50,806 bases of DNA from Pseudoalteromonas sp. S16_S37 (GCF_014694405.1 NZ_JAAUWV010000031.1:1-50806), one strand, 5' to 3'. Shown: positions 16,903 to 26,381, counted from the first letter of the stretch. Notes: generated from the sequence alone by a model not told the origin. Translations and numbers: made by a program.

Positions 16903-16931
16903 TTGCATCGCCCGAAACCTTGCTCTAGAAT
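16903..16931 (+). promoter_or_regulatory. Strong sigma70 promoter of the tRNA-tufB operon
   Basis: TTGCAT and TAGAAT are 17 bp apart, about 22 bp before the first tRNA. The segment just after the -10 is CTCGCCCCG, a GC-rich discriminator typical of stringently controlled stable-RNA promoters (ppGpp/DksA). Control is inferred from that feature. Confidence 0.8.
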
Positions 16932-16952
16932 CTCGCCCCGTACTAAAGCAGT

Positions 16953-17028
<76 letters not shown>

Positions 17029-17074
17029 TTTTTTACACTGCAATCTGCAGATGCTTTAGGAAAGAATTTTTCGT

Positions 17075-17159
17075 GGAGGGGTTCCCGAGCGGCCAAAGGG
17101 ATCAGACTGTAAATCTGACGGCACTGCCTTCGCTGGTTCGAATCCAGCCCCCTCCACCA
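17075..17159 (+). tRNA. tyrU: tRNA-Tyr (GTA)
   Basis: An 85-nt class II tRNA with a long variable arm and encoded CCA. The acceptor stem is GGAGGGG/CCCCTCC, and the anticodon loop in CAGACTGTAAATCTG gives GTA. Confidence 0.97.
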
Positions 17160-17203
17160 CTTTATTCTTGACGGTTCGAGGTAGTTAAGAACAGGTTCCT
17201 AAA

Positions 17204-17278
<75 letters not shown>

Positions 17279-17290
17279 GTATTCTGGTGT

Positions 17291-17366
17291 GCTGATATAG
17301 CTCAGTTGGTAGAGCGCACCCTTGGTAAGGGTGAGGTCGGCAGTTCAAATCTGCCTATCAGCACCA
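17291..17366 (+). tRNA. thrT: tRNA-Thr (GGT)
   Basis: A 76-nt cloverleaf with encoded CCA. The acceptor stem GCTGATA/TATCAGC is intact, and the loop TTGGTAA between CACCC/GGGTG gives anticodon GGT. It is followed 127 bp later by tufB. Confidence 0.97.
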
Positions 17367-17493
17367 GTCTTAAGAATCTTCTCAAATACTTCCTTTGATT
17401 TGTCATTAAAAAATTGAAAGAATAATCTTAGCTCGCATATGGCGGGTTATTTTTATATGTAATCTAGATACACAAAAACTGATAGGTTCCGTC

Positions 17494-18678
17494 ATGGCAA
17501 AAGAAAAGTTTGAACGCGTAAAACCGCACGTAAACGTAGGTACAATCGGCCACGTTGACCACGGTAAAACAACTCTAACAGCAGCAATCACAAACGTGCT
17601 AGCAAAGCACTACGGTGGTCAAGCTAAAGACTTCGCATCAATCGATAACGCTCCAGAAGAGCGTGAGCGTGGTATCACAATCAACACTTCACACGTTGAA
17701 TACGATACACCAACACGTCACTACGCACACGTAGACTGTCCAGGACACGCTGACTATGTTAAAAACATGATCACGGGTGCTGCACAGATGGACGGCGCGA
17801 TCCTAGTAGTAGCAGCTACTGACGGTCCTATGCCTCAAACACGTGAGCACATCCTACTTTCACGTCAAGTTGGTGTACCTTACATCATCGTATTCATGAA
17901 CAAATGTGACATGGTTGACGACGAAGAGCTTCTAGAGCTAGTAGAGATGGAAGTACGTGAGCTACTTTCAGAGTACGACTTCCCAGGTGATGACCTACCA
18001 CTAATCCAAGGTTCAGCGCTTCAAGCACTTCAAGGCGACGCAGCTTGGGAACAAAAAATTCTAGAGCTTGCAGAAGCACTAGACACGTACATTCCAGAGC
18101 CAGAGCGTGCAATCGATAAGCCATTCATCATGCCTATCGAAGACGTATTCTCAATCCAAGGTCGTGGTACAGTAGTAACAGGCCGTGTAGAAGCTGGTAT
18201 TATCAACGTGAACGACGAAGTAGAAATCGTAGGTATCAAAGATACAACGAAGACAACTTGTACGGGTGTTGAGATGTTCCGTAAGCTTCTAGATGAAGGT
18301 CGTGCGGGTGAGAACATCGGTGCACTACTACGTGGTACTAAGCGTGACGAAGTTGAACGTGGTCAAGTACTATGTAAGCCTGGTTCAATCAAGCCACACA
18401 CTAAATTCACTTCAGAAGTATACGTACTTTCTAAAGATGAAGGTGGTCGTCATACTCCGTTCTTCAAAGGTTACCGTCCACAGTTCTACTTCCGTACAAC
18501 TGACGTAACAGGTAACGTAGAGTTACCAGAAGGCGTAGAAATGGTAATGCCTGGTGACAACATCAAGATGACTGTAGAGCTAATCGTACCAATCGCGATG
18601 GACGAAGGTTTACGCTTCGCAATCCGTGAAGGTGGCCGTACAGTAGGTGCTGGTGTTGTAGCTACAATCATTGAGTAA
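17494..18678 (+). CDS. tufB: Elongation factor Tu (copy 1)
   Basis: A 394-residue translational GTPase that carries aminoacyl-tRNA to the ribosome. The P-loop is GHVDHGKTT, switch II is [16 protein letters not shown] is the G4 motif, and domains II and III are complete. It lies at the tufB position, last in the tRNA-tuf transcript. The protein is identical to the second copy at 47723-48907. The DNA differs only at 17613 (C here, T there; Tyr codon TAC/TAT). Codon use is strongly optimised, as expected for one of the most expressed genes. Confidence 0.98.
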   Translation: MAKEKFERVKPHVNVGTIGHVDHGKTTLTAAITNVLAKHYGGQAKDFASIDNAPEERERGITINTSHVEYDTPTRHYAHVDCPGHADYVKNMITGAAQMDGAILVVAATDGPMPQTREHILLSRQVGVPYIIVFMNKCDMVDDEELLELVEMEVRELLSEYDFPGDDLPLIQGSALQALQGDAAWEQKILELAEALDTYIPEPERAIDKPFIMPIEDVFSIQGRGTVVTGRVEAGIINVNDEVEIVGIKDTTKTTCTGVEMFRKLLDEGRAGENIGALLRGTKRDEVERGQVLCKPGSIKPHTKFTSEVYVLSKDEGGRHTPFFKGYRPQFYFRTTDVTGNVELPEGVEMVMPGDNIKMTVELIVPIAMDEGLRFAIREGGRTVGAGVVATIIE

Positions 18679-18701
18679 TCAATAGATTGCAGTAACACTG
18701 T

Positions 18702-18729
18702 AAAAAAGGTCACTTAGGTGGCCTTTTTT
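18702..18729 (+). terminator. Terminator of tufB
   Basis: An 11-bp stem with one G-T pair (AAAAAGGTCAC/GTGGCCTTTTT) and a TTAG loop, ending in a T-run. It is repeated exactly after the second tuf gene. Confidence 0.92.
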
Positions 18730-18752
18730 AATGCCTGAGATTTTGGTCGTAG

Positions 18753-18778
18753 GTCGGATAAGCGAAGCGCCATCCGAC
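18753..18778. repeat. REP-like palindromic element, copy 1
   Basis: GTCGGAT and ATCCGAC enclose a GCG-AAG-CGC inner stem, preceded by CGTAG. The layout resembles enterobacterial REP (palindromic unit) sequences. An exact second copy is at 48982-49007, inside the tuf homogenised tract. Confidence 0.6.
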
Positions 18779-18814
18779 GGAGTGAGTCCCTCAACGGTTG
18801 TTAAACTTGCTCGT

Positions 18815-18843
18815 TTCACCTTACGAAAAAGGAAGCGACCTCA
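18815..18843. repeat. Single unit of the tuf-tail repeat
   Basis: These 29 bp (beginning TTCACCTTACG and ending in CGACCTCA) match 49105-49133 exactly. The offset is 61 bp different from the rest of the tuf tail. It is one unit of the family arrayed behind the second tuf gene, and it directly abuts the stop codon of the minus-strand gene at 18844. Confidence 0.75.
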
Positions 18844-19857
18844 TCAGCTATTTAAATACAAATATGTAGAGCAAATTCCAGCAAGTATGTTTATGAGGAA
18901 TGCAAAGAGTGATTTCATAGCAAAAGAACGGCCTTTCTTTTTATTATAATTGGCTAATTCAGATAACTTTTTTTTATCCCCAGAGGTGAATTGAAAAACC
19001 ACTCTACTACCTTCTAGCTCGCTTAGCTCTGAATAAACACGGCTAGCAATAATATGCCCGAACTTGGTTACGGGAGTTAACATGTATATACCGATAAAAA
19101 TCCAAAGTGCACTTGCTTGCAGAGTGATATTGCCAGAGAACTTATTTGTGTCTAACCAGAGGTAAGCTGTTACCCATACAAGTGAAAACATGAGTGCGAA
19201 AGAATGATGTATTAGCATTGCAACAATATTTTTTCGTAACTTGAACCAATAAAACTTGCTAGGTATAAGTTCTGGTTCTTTTCTCCCTTCATACCAATCA
19301 CTCACCTCGTTGATTAGCTCTTTACTGATCTGGGAGTTAATAAAGTCTACTCTACAAAATGCTGGCGCAGTAAGAATGTCCATTTGATCGAAGTCATCTG
19401 CATTGCCAGAAGCAACCATTTGAAGAAACTTTCCAGGCTTCATATCACAAGATATTCTAACGAGTAATGTATGTCTTTGTGGTATCTTATAATCGGGCAA
19501 TGTGATCATAAAGTCCCATTTTATTACAAGTTCCTCTATACATTCTGGTTCATGCCAGTGATGCTCTTCAAACTCCCGCCAAGTTCCAAACTCGCTGATG
19601 TCTGTGCCTTTACCAACGCTCACAGTAGTAATTTGAGCATCGATATTATGTATTTTTAGTTTTCTAGTAATACATTCATTCAGCTCAATGATATCGTCCT
19701 TTTCCAAAAAAACAGCGGACGAAAATACCTTCGTCCGAGAATCAGGTTTTCCAACACACAAGTAAAATAAGGACTTTAAACTTTCTTTAGGGAGGCTGCC
19801 AATGAGCTTTCCAGCATTCTCAACTTGAATCTCGTTACTATTTTGTAGATTGTTCAT
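18844..19857 (-). CDS. Uncharacterised membrane protein
   Basis: I do not recognise this 337-residue protein. Residues 1-205 are soluble, with mixed charge and no motif known to me; a His/Trp-rich EEHHWHEPE patch lies near residue 100. Two hydrophobic segments lie around 215-235 (LIHHSFALMFSLVWVTAYLW) and 245-262 (ALWIFIGIYMLTPV). A charged cytoplasmic-looking stretch follows, and a last hydrophobic helix ends the protein. It could thus be anchored with its N-terminal domain on one side. The start is the ATG at 19857 (AAGGA, 5-nt spacing) rather than 19863. It is monocistronic, between the tufB tail and the acetyltransferase gene, and its stop touches a repeat unit, suggesting an inserted gene. 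Confidence 0.75.
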   Translation of the reverse strand: MNNLQNSNEIQVENAGKLIGSLPKESLKSLFYLCVGKPDSRTKVFSSAVFLEKDDIIELNECITRKLKIHNIDAQITTVSVGKGTDISEFGTWREFEEHHWHEPECIEELVIKWDFMITLPDYKIPQRHTLLVRISCDMKPGKFLQMVASGNADDFDQMDILTAPAFCRVDFINSQISKELINEVSDWYEGRKEPELIPSKFYWFKLRKNIVAMLIHHSFALMFSLVWVTAYLWLDTNKFSGNITLQASALWIFIGIYMLTPVTKFGHIIASRVYSELSELEGSRVVFQFTSGDKKKLSELANYNKKKGRSFAMKSLFAFLINILAGICSTYLYLNS

Positions 19858-20099
19858 ATCCATCCTTACGATGTTTGAGAGAGTGATTAGTAATTGATCT
19901 TAGATTTAGATGAAGACCATTTCCAGTTGTGTTAATTGTTAGATGGAGGAGTCATCAGAATCCAAAGAACAATTTTACTAAGTTTTGAACATCATAAGGC
20001 TTCAGTTGGTATGCAAAAATATAATAAAGGTTCTTGACCTAAACCTAACTTGAGCTTTTATCTTTGCTACCGACATAAAAATACTTTAAGGAAAATAAT

Positions 20100-20939
20100 A
20101 TGTTAGAGAAGTACGATTTACCACTCGCTCACTATATCCGCTTGTATTTAGATACTCTGTCTTTATCTGCCCCCATTGGTAGTTTTGAGCTCGTTGCGCA
20201 ATTGCAAAAGCAGCATTTAGCAACCTACAGTTTTAGCAGTATTAACGCTATGCAAGGTGCTTACTTATCTCTTGAAGCTGAGGCATTGTTTGAGAGGCTG
20301 ATCACCAAGCGCCAAGGTGGGTATTGCTTTGAACATAACCGAATCATGTATTTAGTGTTAGAAGCGCTAGGTTATGACGTAAAGCCTGCGTTGGCGCGCG
20401 TGATGTTAAATGGCAGAACTGACAACCCTCGCACGCATCGCGTCACCTTACTGCGCTTTGGTGACAAGACTTATACCATTGAAGTCGGGTTTGGTGTGAA
20501 AGCACCGATTGTACCTATTGAGATCAACCGCAATCAGGTGGTGATTGAAGGTGTGAACCAATATGAAGTTCTCTGTGGTGAAGGGACTGTTACGATTTCA
20601 CAAACTGTGCCTGAGACTATTTCTTTGTATCAAATCGATTTGGCAGAGGTATTTGAAGGAGATTGCGAAGTAGGGCATTTTTATAGTCATCAACATTTTG
20701 AGGCTGCATTTGTGAATAACCTCGTTGTATCACGTATTGAAGACGGACAACGTTATCTAATCCGTAACGATAGTTTTATCCACATGAATGAGCAAACAGG
20801 TGCGCAAATACAGCAAACAATTCATGATGTGTCACAGCTAAAAGATCTATTAAGTAACTATATGGGTGTGCAAGCCAGCGATGCGTATTTAGCTTATGCC
20901 TTTGATAAAGTACAAACACGCATCACGAGGCAAAGTTAG
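20100..20939 (+). CDS. nat: Arylamine N-acetyltransferase with Cys-His-Glu triad
   Basis: A 279-residue NAT family enzyme that transfers acetyl groups from acetyl-CoA to arylamines or hydrazines through a cysteine thioester. The catalytic Cys76 is in RQGGYCFEHN and His113 in RTHRVTLL. The third triad position, 15 residues after His as in Salmonella NAT, is Glu128 in TIEVGFG, where the family normally has Asp in VDVGFG. Glu is encoded by GAA, so this is not ambiguous. The ribosome site AAGGAAA precedes the ATG. Its end overlaps the convergent solute-binding gene by 4 bp. Confidence 0.93.
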   Translation: MLEKYDLPLAHYIRLYLDTLSLSAPIGSFELVAQLQKQHLATYSFSSINAMQGAYLSLEAEALFERLITKRQGGYCFEHNRIMYLVLEALGYDVKPALARVMLNGRTDNPRTHRVTLLRFGDKTYTIEVGFGVKAPIVPIEINRNQVVIEGVNQYEVLCGEGTVTISQTVPETISLYQIDLAEVFEGDCEVGHFYSHQHFEAAFVNNLVVSRIEDGQRYLIRNDSFIHMNEQTGAQIQQTIHDVSQLKDLLSNYMGVQASDAYLAYAFDKVQTRITRQS

Positions 20940-21700
20940 TAAGTATGCAGGGCTTTTTCACAGCGCACTGATGTTTTGAGCTTTTTACTCAGTGCGTGAT
21001 GGCTTTTACGCAGTTTGCTGATAAGCGCTTCGTCGCTATTGATGTTTGCGGCTAAATACATGCGCTTACTTAAATGTTCAGATACATAGACTCTTTCCCA
21101 CTCGTCGGTACTTCCCAGTGATTTTTTGACGTTTTTGATAAATAAGTCGGCACCATATAACAAGTCAACACGTTCTTTGTTGAGCATCAAAGCGCCTTGT
21201 TGATGACTGGCTAGGATCACTAAATTGTCATCTTGGGTGAAACCTTGCTCCACGAGATGTTGCTCTGTAGGCTGTCCAGATGCCACTGCCACAATATATT
21301 TTTTAATATCTTCAATGCTATTCACTTCAATGTCTTTTCTAGCTTTGAGTTTGTAAAAAGACACATTTATTTCGCACAGAGGCGCAATCCAGTGATAGAG
21401 CTTCTCGCGCTCTTTAGTACGTGCAAGTGAATAGATAAAGGTGTTTGGCGTTTGGTTTACAATATGGTTAGTTCTAAACCAAGGTAATACATGAATTTTA
21501 TAGTCAATATTACTGTGCTCGAACAGGGTTTTTACTAACTCTGTAGCAACACCGCCTATCTTGCCAGGCCCCATAAACTCTTGATAGGGTGGGAAGTCTT
21601 CTGTGTATATATGGATCTTACTTTTGGGGTCGTTAGCAAGTACACTGGCAGCATGAAAAAAAAAGCAGCAAAGTAAAATGCGGCACAAGTATTGTTGCAT
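20936..21700 (-). CDS. Periplasmic solute-binding protein (SBP_bac_3-like)
   Basis: A 254-residue exported protein of the bacterial extracellular solute-binding family 3. The signal peptide ends near SVLAND (about residue 23). The segments IHIYTEDFPPYQE, GGVATELVKTLFE, LARTKEREKLYHWIAP and the hinge-proximal VAVASGQPTEQHLVEQGF are typical. No ABC permease or ATPase is adjacent. Many stand-alone relatives in marine gammaproteobacteria are of unknown ligand, so an amino-acid role should not be assumed. Confidence 0.82.
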   Translation of the reverse strand: MQQYLCRILLCCFFFHAASVLANDPKSKIHIYTEDFPPYQEFMGPGKIGGVATELVKTLFEHSNIDYKIHVLPWFRTNHIVNQTPNTFIYSLARTKEREKLYHWIAPLCEINVSFYKLKARKDIEVNSIEDIKKYIVAVASGQPTEQHLVEQGFTQDDNLVILASHQQGALMLNKERVDLLYGADLFIKNVKKSLGSTDEWERVYVSEHLSKRMYLAANINSDEALISKLRKSHHALSKKLKTSVRCEKALHTY

Positions 21701-21856
21701 AATCAGATCCCTTACTTGGTTGTACTTTTTTAAGCGTAGTCAAAAAGGTGTGAGTTGGCGTTATTTTAGTCATCGCATCGTGGGCCTAGATTGGCTACAA
21801 TGTTATCAGTCATGATAAAGAGTAAGTAACGTTGAATTTGAAAGGAAAATAGCTGT

Positions 21857-23185
21857 ATGACTCGAGCCATGGTGTTATTGGGGAGTTTATTCTTACTAAG
21901 TGCATGTACTAGCTTAGTTGAAAAGGGTGACAAGCTGTATGAGCAGGGAATGTATCAACAAGCTGCAGAGTTTTATCAACAAGCTTTAGAAGAAGATGCC
22001 AATGATGTAGAAGCGCAGCAGCGCCTCAATCAAGCACGTCACAAAATTATTGATAGAGGGCTGATAGAAGTTCGTATGCTGAGGCTCGCATCAAACCACA
22101 TCGGTGCAGCAGATAAGCTTGAGTCTATTTTACGTAACCAAAGCGTTTGGCATCTTGAAGCTATGGGCGCACAGGCGGCAACCCAAAGTGAAGAAGTGCG
22201 TTATGCTGAGGCGTTTCTCAAAGAGCATGGAAAAACCTTAGCAACCAGTAGTTTTCCCGATCAATTTCGTTGGTTTGAGCACAAATATGCATTTTTAATT
22301 GCCAATGCTCAGCTAACAACGTCATTAAAGAGTTATCAGCCACAGCTAAGCAAATTAGCTAAGCGTAAATGCGACGCTTTAGCTGAACAGGTTAAGGGGC
22401 AGCGTTTCTTTTTATATCAGCTTACACAAAAATACTGCTCGGTATGGCAGGTTAAGCAAAATTTGTCTGTCGATCATGTAGATAATAGTCGTTATTCAAA
22501 CCTAGTCTTTAACAAGCAATTGCAACTTAATACACCGCAAAGGCGTGCTCATCAGCAGTTGATTGACGGCACTATTAGTCAACTACAAGATAGTTTTCAG
22601 CGCAGTATTTGGTACGCTCCAAAAGCGACTCAAGCGCTAGATATGACCATTGCTGCAGATGTAGATTACCAACAAGTACGGACACACAAGCAACAAGAAA
22701 AACGCTATCTTGTTAAAGAGCTTAGACAGGATCCAAATGATAGTAACAAGCAGGTAGAGGTAGATGTTGAGCGCGTTTACATATATCCACTAATTGACTA
22801 TCGCGAGACATATTCTGCGCGATTAAGCTATCATAGCAAGCTTGCTGGGATGCAGTTGTCTAACCAATATATGGACAGTCAGGGCAATCAAACAACAAGC
22901 CACAGTGCTAACTTTGCAGAAGCTGAACTACAGCCTAGAGCTGCTGAATTATTAGATCAACAAGCGCTGTTTTCTTCTTACTTAACTAAATTATCTCAAG
23001 GATTTGAGCAATCGCTTACACAATTGTGGCAGCAACAATATTGCCAAGACCAACGCGCCGAATCCAATGCGGAAAATGTACTTAGGTGTGCACAAATCGA
23101 GCCGAGTAATGCGTATGTAAATAGTTGGTTTGAACGTCAGTTTGGCATTGATTATAAAGCAATGCGCACTTTATACGGTATTTAG
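21857..23185 (+). CDS. TPR-like outer-membrane lipoprotein, unknown function
   Basis: A 442-residue protein with a type II signal peptide: lipobox LSAC with lipidated Cys17, followed by Thr-Ser, so outer-membrane sorting is likely. Residues 20-65 (GDKLYEQGMYQQAAEFYQQALEED) form a clear TPR-type helix pair. The rest is helical and Gln-rich, with a beta-prone middle (LVKELRQDPND). I do not recognise a named family. GAAAGGAAA precedes the ATG. It is convergent with cysQ; a hairpin lies between them. A role in envelope assembly is possible but unsupported. Confidence 0.8.
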   Translation: MTRAMVLLGSLFLLSACTSLVEKGDKLYEQGMYQQAAEFYQQALEEDANDVEAQQRLNQARHKIIDRGLIEVRMLRLASNHIGAADKLESILRNQSVWHLEAMGAQAATQSEEVRYAEAFLKEHGKTLATSSFPDQFRWFEHKYAFLIANAQLTTSLKSYQPQLSKLAKRKCDALAEQVKGQRFFLYQLTQKYCSVWQVKQNLSVDHVDNSRYSNLVFNKQLQLNTPQRRAHQQLIDGTISQLQDSFQRSIWYAPKATQALDMTIAADVDYQQVRTHKQQEKRYLVKELRQDPNDSNKQVEVDVERVYIYPLIDYRETYSARLSYHSKLAGMQLSNQYMDSQGNQTTSHSANFAEAELQPRAAELLDQQALFSSYLTKLSQGFEQSLTQLWQQQYCQDQRAESNAENVLRCAQIEPSNAYVNSWFERQFGIDYKAMRTLYGI

Positions 23186-23202
23186 CAGGACGTAAAGAGC
23201 AA

Positions 23203-23229
23203 GTTTAACCCGCCTCTTGCGGGTTAAAC
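23203..23229. terminator. Hairpin between convergent lipoprotein and cysQ genes
   Basis: An 11-bp perfect stem (GTTTAACCCGC/GCGGGTTAAAC) with a CTCTT loop. It has no long T-run on either strand, but the position between two convergent stops suits a bidirectional terminator. Confidence 0.7.
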
Positions 23230-23240
23230 GTGAGGCTAAG

Positions 23241-24011
23241 TTAGTCAGCTAACCGAGAGACGACAAAATAAGGATTTAAATAGCTTTCTTTTTGATTATA
23301 TAGCAATGGACTACCGTCAATTTGAGTGACTTTGGCACCCGCAATTGCTGCAACTGCATGGCCAGCTCCAGTATCCCATTCACAAGTAGGCCCAAGGCGA
23401 GGGTAAATATCGGCTTGCCCCTCTGCCACTAAGCATAACTTCAATGAACTACCTTTAGGCACCATTTCCACGTCATCAAACTGTTCAAGGTAGGCGGCTA
23501 AATCGGGGGATGGATGAGAGCGCGAGCCAACAACATGGATTGTTCCTGTATTGGCCTTTTCTGTTACTTTAAGTTCAATGCGCGCTTCGCCGCACTCTTT
23601 AAATGCACCAATTGCTTCAGCCGCTAAGTAGCTTTCGTTAAGTGCAGGGGCATGTACCACCCCTAAAATGGGTTTGCCATGTTTGATAAGTGCGATATTA
23701 ACGGTGAATTCGCCGTTTTTCTTGATGAATTCTTTAGTACCATCAATAGGGTCGACCAGCCAATATTCCTGCCAAGTTTGCCTTGTTGGCCAGTCTATGT
23801 CTGCGCTTTCTTCACTTAAGATAGGCAGCTGAGGTGTAAGTTTTTGCAAACCTTTGACTATCACTTTATGGGCCGCAAAGTCGGCATCGGTTACTGGGCT
23901 CTGATCTGCTTTATACTCGATATTAAAATCTTTGGCATAAATTGACATGATGGCGTCACCCGCTTTGCGCGCTAGCAACAAGATCTCTTCCAAAAGATCG
24001 GTTTGATTCAT
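23241..24011 (-). CDS. cysQ: 3'(2'),5'-bisphosphate nucleotidase
   Basis: A lithium-sensitive inositol-monophosphatase-fold enzyme that removes the 3'-phosphate of PAP/PAPS, preventing PAP build-up during sulfate reduction. The metal site motif DPIDGTKEF is near residue 90, SEES (Glu ligand) near residue 67, and the second metal motif CEWDTGAGHA near 205. At 256 residues it is typical. It is the last gene of the cys cluster, 3 bp after cysC. Confidence 0.95.
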   Translation of the reverse strand: MNQTDLLEEILLLARKAGDAIMSIYAKDFNIEYKADQSPVTDADFAAHKVIVKGLQKLTPQLPILSEESADIDWPTRQTWQEYWLVDPIDGTKEFIKKNGEFTVNIALIKHGKPILGVVHAPALNESYLAAEAIGAFKECGEARIELKVTEKANTGTIHVVGSRSHPSPDLAAYLEQFDDVEMVPKGSSLKLCLVAEGQADIYPRLGPTCEWDTGAGHAVAAIAGAKVTQIDGSPLLYNQKESYLNPYFVVSRLAD

Positions 24012-24014
24012 AAC

Positions 24015-24611
24015 TTATCCTATGATGTTTCTAGTTTTCAGGTATGCGACTAATTGCTCCACAGAGTCAGACAACGAGTTTTTGCTAGTATCTAATCTCA
24101 CTTCAGGGTTTACCGGCACCTGATAATCAGAGTCAATACCCGTAAAGTGTTTGATTTCACCCGCTCTGGCTTTTTTATACAAGCCTTTAGGATCGCGTTG
24201 TTCACACACATCCAACGGTGTATCTAAAAATACTTCAATAAACTCACCGTCATTTAGTAGCGAACGTACCATATCACGTTCTGCTTGAAACGGCGAAATA
24301 AAGGCGGTAAGTACGACCAAGCCGGCATCGGCCATGAGCTTACTGAGTTCGCCAACGCGACGAATATTTTCGACTCTGTCTTCGTCACTAAATCCTAAGT
24401 CTTTGCACAGGCCATGGCGAACATTATCCCCATCGAGCAAATAGGTATGAACACCTTGTTGATGCAGGGCGCTTTCAAGGGCACCTGCTACTGTGCTTTT
24501 ACCTGAACCTGAGTAACCAGTAAACCATAATACACAAGGCTTATGGCGTTTTTGTTCACTACGTTGTGCTTTGTCAACGGCATAGTTATGCCAAACTATA
24601 TTTTCGTCCAT
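24015..24611 (-). CDS. cysC: Adenylylsulfate kinase
   Basis: Phosphorylates APS to PAPS with ATP. The P-loop GYSGSGKST lies near residues 32-40, followed by [10 protein letters not shown] (APS binding), [14 protein letters not shown] and the lid [22 protein letters not shown]. It has 198 residues and is complete. It is a free-standing CysC, not fused to CysN. It lies between the SLC13 permease gene (12-bp gap) and cysQ (3-bp gap), so co-transcription is very likely. Confidence 0.97.
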   Translation of the reverse strand: MDENIVWHNYAVDKAQRSEQKRHKPCVLWFTGYSGSGKSTVAGALESALHQQGVHTYLLDGDNVRHGLCKDLGFSDEDRVENIRRVGELSKLMADAGLVVLTAFISPFQAERDMVRSLLNDGEFIEVFLDTPLDVCEQRDPKGLYKKARAGEIKHFTGIDSDYQVPVNPEVRLDTSKNSLSDSVEQLVAYLKTRNIIG

Positions 24612-24623
24612 ATTGCTTGCCTA

Positions 24624-26348
24624 TTAAAATGGAAAAACCAGAGGAATTAAGGTTAAAACAGTAATTGAATATATGATGGATAGAGGCAATCCCATCGTCA
24701 CATAGTCTTTTATACGGTAGTTTCCTGCGCTATAAACCATCAAATTGGTTTGATAACCAAAAGGTGAAATAAAACTGGCTGACGCGCCAAATGCAACGGC
24801 CATAACAAACGGAAGTGGATTCACTCCAAAGCCAATTGCCAGCGCATATGCGACTGGAAATGACAGTGCAGCGGCGGCATTATTAGTGATGAGTTCGGTA
24901 AATACGACGGTCATCACAAAAATAGCGATAAAGGCACCATAGGGGCCAAAATCCCCTAACACGTAAAATAATGCATCGGAGATCTGCCCAGCTAACCCTG
25001 TGTTGATCATCAGCTTGGCAAGACCAATGGCGCTGCCTACGATGGCTAACAGCTCAATGGGAAAGCGGCGTTTTAGCTCGCTCACCTTGATGGTACCCAT
25101 CAAAAATAAGCCAAGTAACAAGACCATTAAACCTTTGACCAGCGGTACTACGTCAAAAATGCTCAGCGCTAACACACCAGCAAAGGCTACCAATACTAGG
25201 TTTGATTGTTTTGGTTTTAAATGTGTTTGTAGGTCTAAACCTGAGATATACACAAACTCGCGCTTTAAATCAGGCAGCTCATAAAACTGACTACCAGGCG
25301 CCAAAATCAATGAATCACCGGCTTGTAAACGAACTTGCCCAAGCCCTCCTTGCAAACGGTCATGACCACGTCTAATGGCAATAACCGCGGCATGAAATTG
25401 CTCACGAAAACGCACTTCCTTTACCGTTTTGCCAATGTATTTTGATGACTGACTCATGACAACTTCAACGAGGTGTTCAACGTCTTTTTCATGCTTATCA
25501 TGAACGATTTTTAGACCATCGAAACGGGATAGCAAAGGCACAGACTTAATGTCGCCCACAAATAATAACACATCCCCTTGTTGGATTACCTGCTGAGGGG
25601 TAACGGCACAAATGCGGCGATCGCCATGAATAATCTCGGCAAGAAACAAATCTTTGAGATCGCGAAGGCCATTTTCTTCAACGGTACGGCCAATCAGCTT
25701 AGAGCCTGCTTGTACTTTACCTTCCAAGTAAAAGGGCACCACTTCTTGATCATTGGTGCCATTATCAGGTAGGTATTTGAGTAGCACCATTATGGTTAGT
25801 AGGCCAACCGACAGTGCGCCTAAGCCAATGAGTGTGAAATCAAAAAAGCCTAGAGGCGCCATCCCAGCATCAATAGCAAAGCCATTTACTATTAAGTTGG
25901 TTGAGGTGCCTATTAAGGTGAGTGTTCCCCCTAAAATAGCCGTATAGGATAAGGGTAATAACAACTTCGAAGGGGAATGTGTTGGGCTTTCTTTTATCGC
26001 TGAAATCAGCGAAGCTACTACGGCGGTATTGTTGGTAAATGATGACAAAAAGGCGGTCGATAGGCCGAGCTTCATCACCGAATGTGACAAACTACCTTTT
26101 GCTAAAGACTGTGCTAGAGCTTGGATAAGCGTGGTTTTTTCAATGGCAATTGACACTAAGATTAATAGCACCAGTGTAATAAGAGAAGGGTTAGCGTAAT
26201 TGACTAACATGCCTTCAAGATCGATAAGACCAGCTAGGTAGCTTAAGCTTATCGCGCCAACGAATAGCCACGCGGGTTTTAGTCGGGTGCCAAAAAGGCA
26301 GCCGACTAACGCTAACATGATGCCTGTTAAAACGATTTGTTCATACAT
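24624..26348 (-). CDS. SLC13-family anion permease with two TrkA-C (RCK_C) domains, probable sulfate uptake
   Basis: A 574-residue DASS/SLC13-type transporter. An N-terminal membrane half (with the SFTNNTAVVASLIS and GTSTNLIVNG signature segments) and a C-terminal membrane half (with TELITNNAAAALSFPVA) flank a cytoplasmic insert. That insert holds two RCK_C repeats, around residues 205-285 (GSKLIGRTVEENGLRDLKD) and 295-370 (SKYIGKTVKEVRFREQ). This layout is shared with SAC1/SLT-type sulfate transporters and several bacterial cysteine-cluster permeases. Its place between cysN and cysC, with short gaps, argues strongly for sulfate import. The usual CysPTWA ABC transporter is not in the window. 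AGGAG precedes the ATG. Confidence 0.88.
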   Translation of the reverse strand: MYEQIVLTGIMLALVGCLFGTRLKPAWLFVGAISLSYLAGLIDLEGMLVNYANPSLITLVLLILVSIAIEKTTLIQALAQSLAKGSLSHSVMKLGLSTAFLSSFTNNTAVVASLISAIKESPTHSPSKLLLPLSYTAILGGTLTLIGTSTNLIVNGFAIDAGMAPLGFFDFTLIGLGALSVGLLTIMVLLKYLPDNGTNDQEVVPFYLEGKVQAGSKLIGRTVEENGLRDLKDLFLAEIIHGDRRICAVTPQQVIQQGDVLLFVGDIKSVPLLSRFDGLKIVHDKHEKDVEHLVEVVMSQSSKYIGKTVKEVRFREQFHAAVIAIRRGHDRLQGGLGQVRLQAGDSLILAPGSQFYELPDLKREFVYISGLDLQTHLKPKQSNLVLVAFAGVLALSIFDVVPLVKGLMVLLLGLFLMGTIKVSELKRRFPIELLAIVGSAIGLAKLMINTGLAGQISDALFYVLGDFGPYGAFIAIFVMTVVFTELITNNAAAALSFPVAYALAIGFGVNPLPFVMAVAFGASASFISPFGYQTNLMVYSAGNYRIKDYVTMGLPLSIIYSITVLTLIPLVFPF

Positions 26349-26381
26349 CTAAAGACGCTCCTAATAACAGGCGTTAACTGA

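Noticed and set aside
18731..18949. 72-codon plus-strand frame after tufB opening MPEILVVGRISEAPSDG, and the related 96-codon frame at 48960-49250 after tufA
   Set aside because: Both are translations of the terminator tail, REP-like palindrome and repeat units. They have no ribosome site, share only the homogenised DNA, and diverge as soon as that tract ends.
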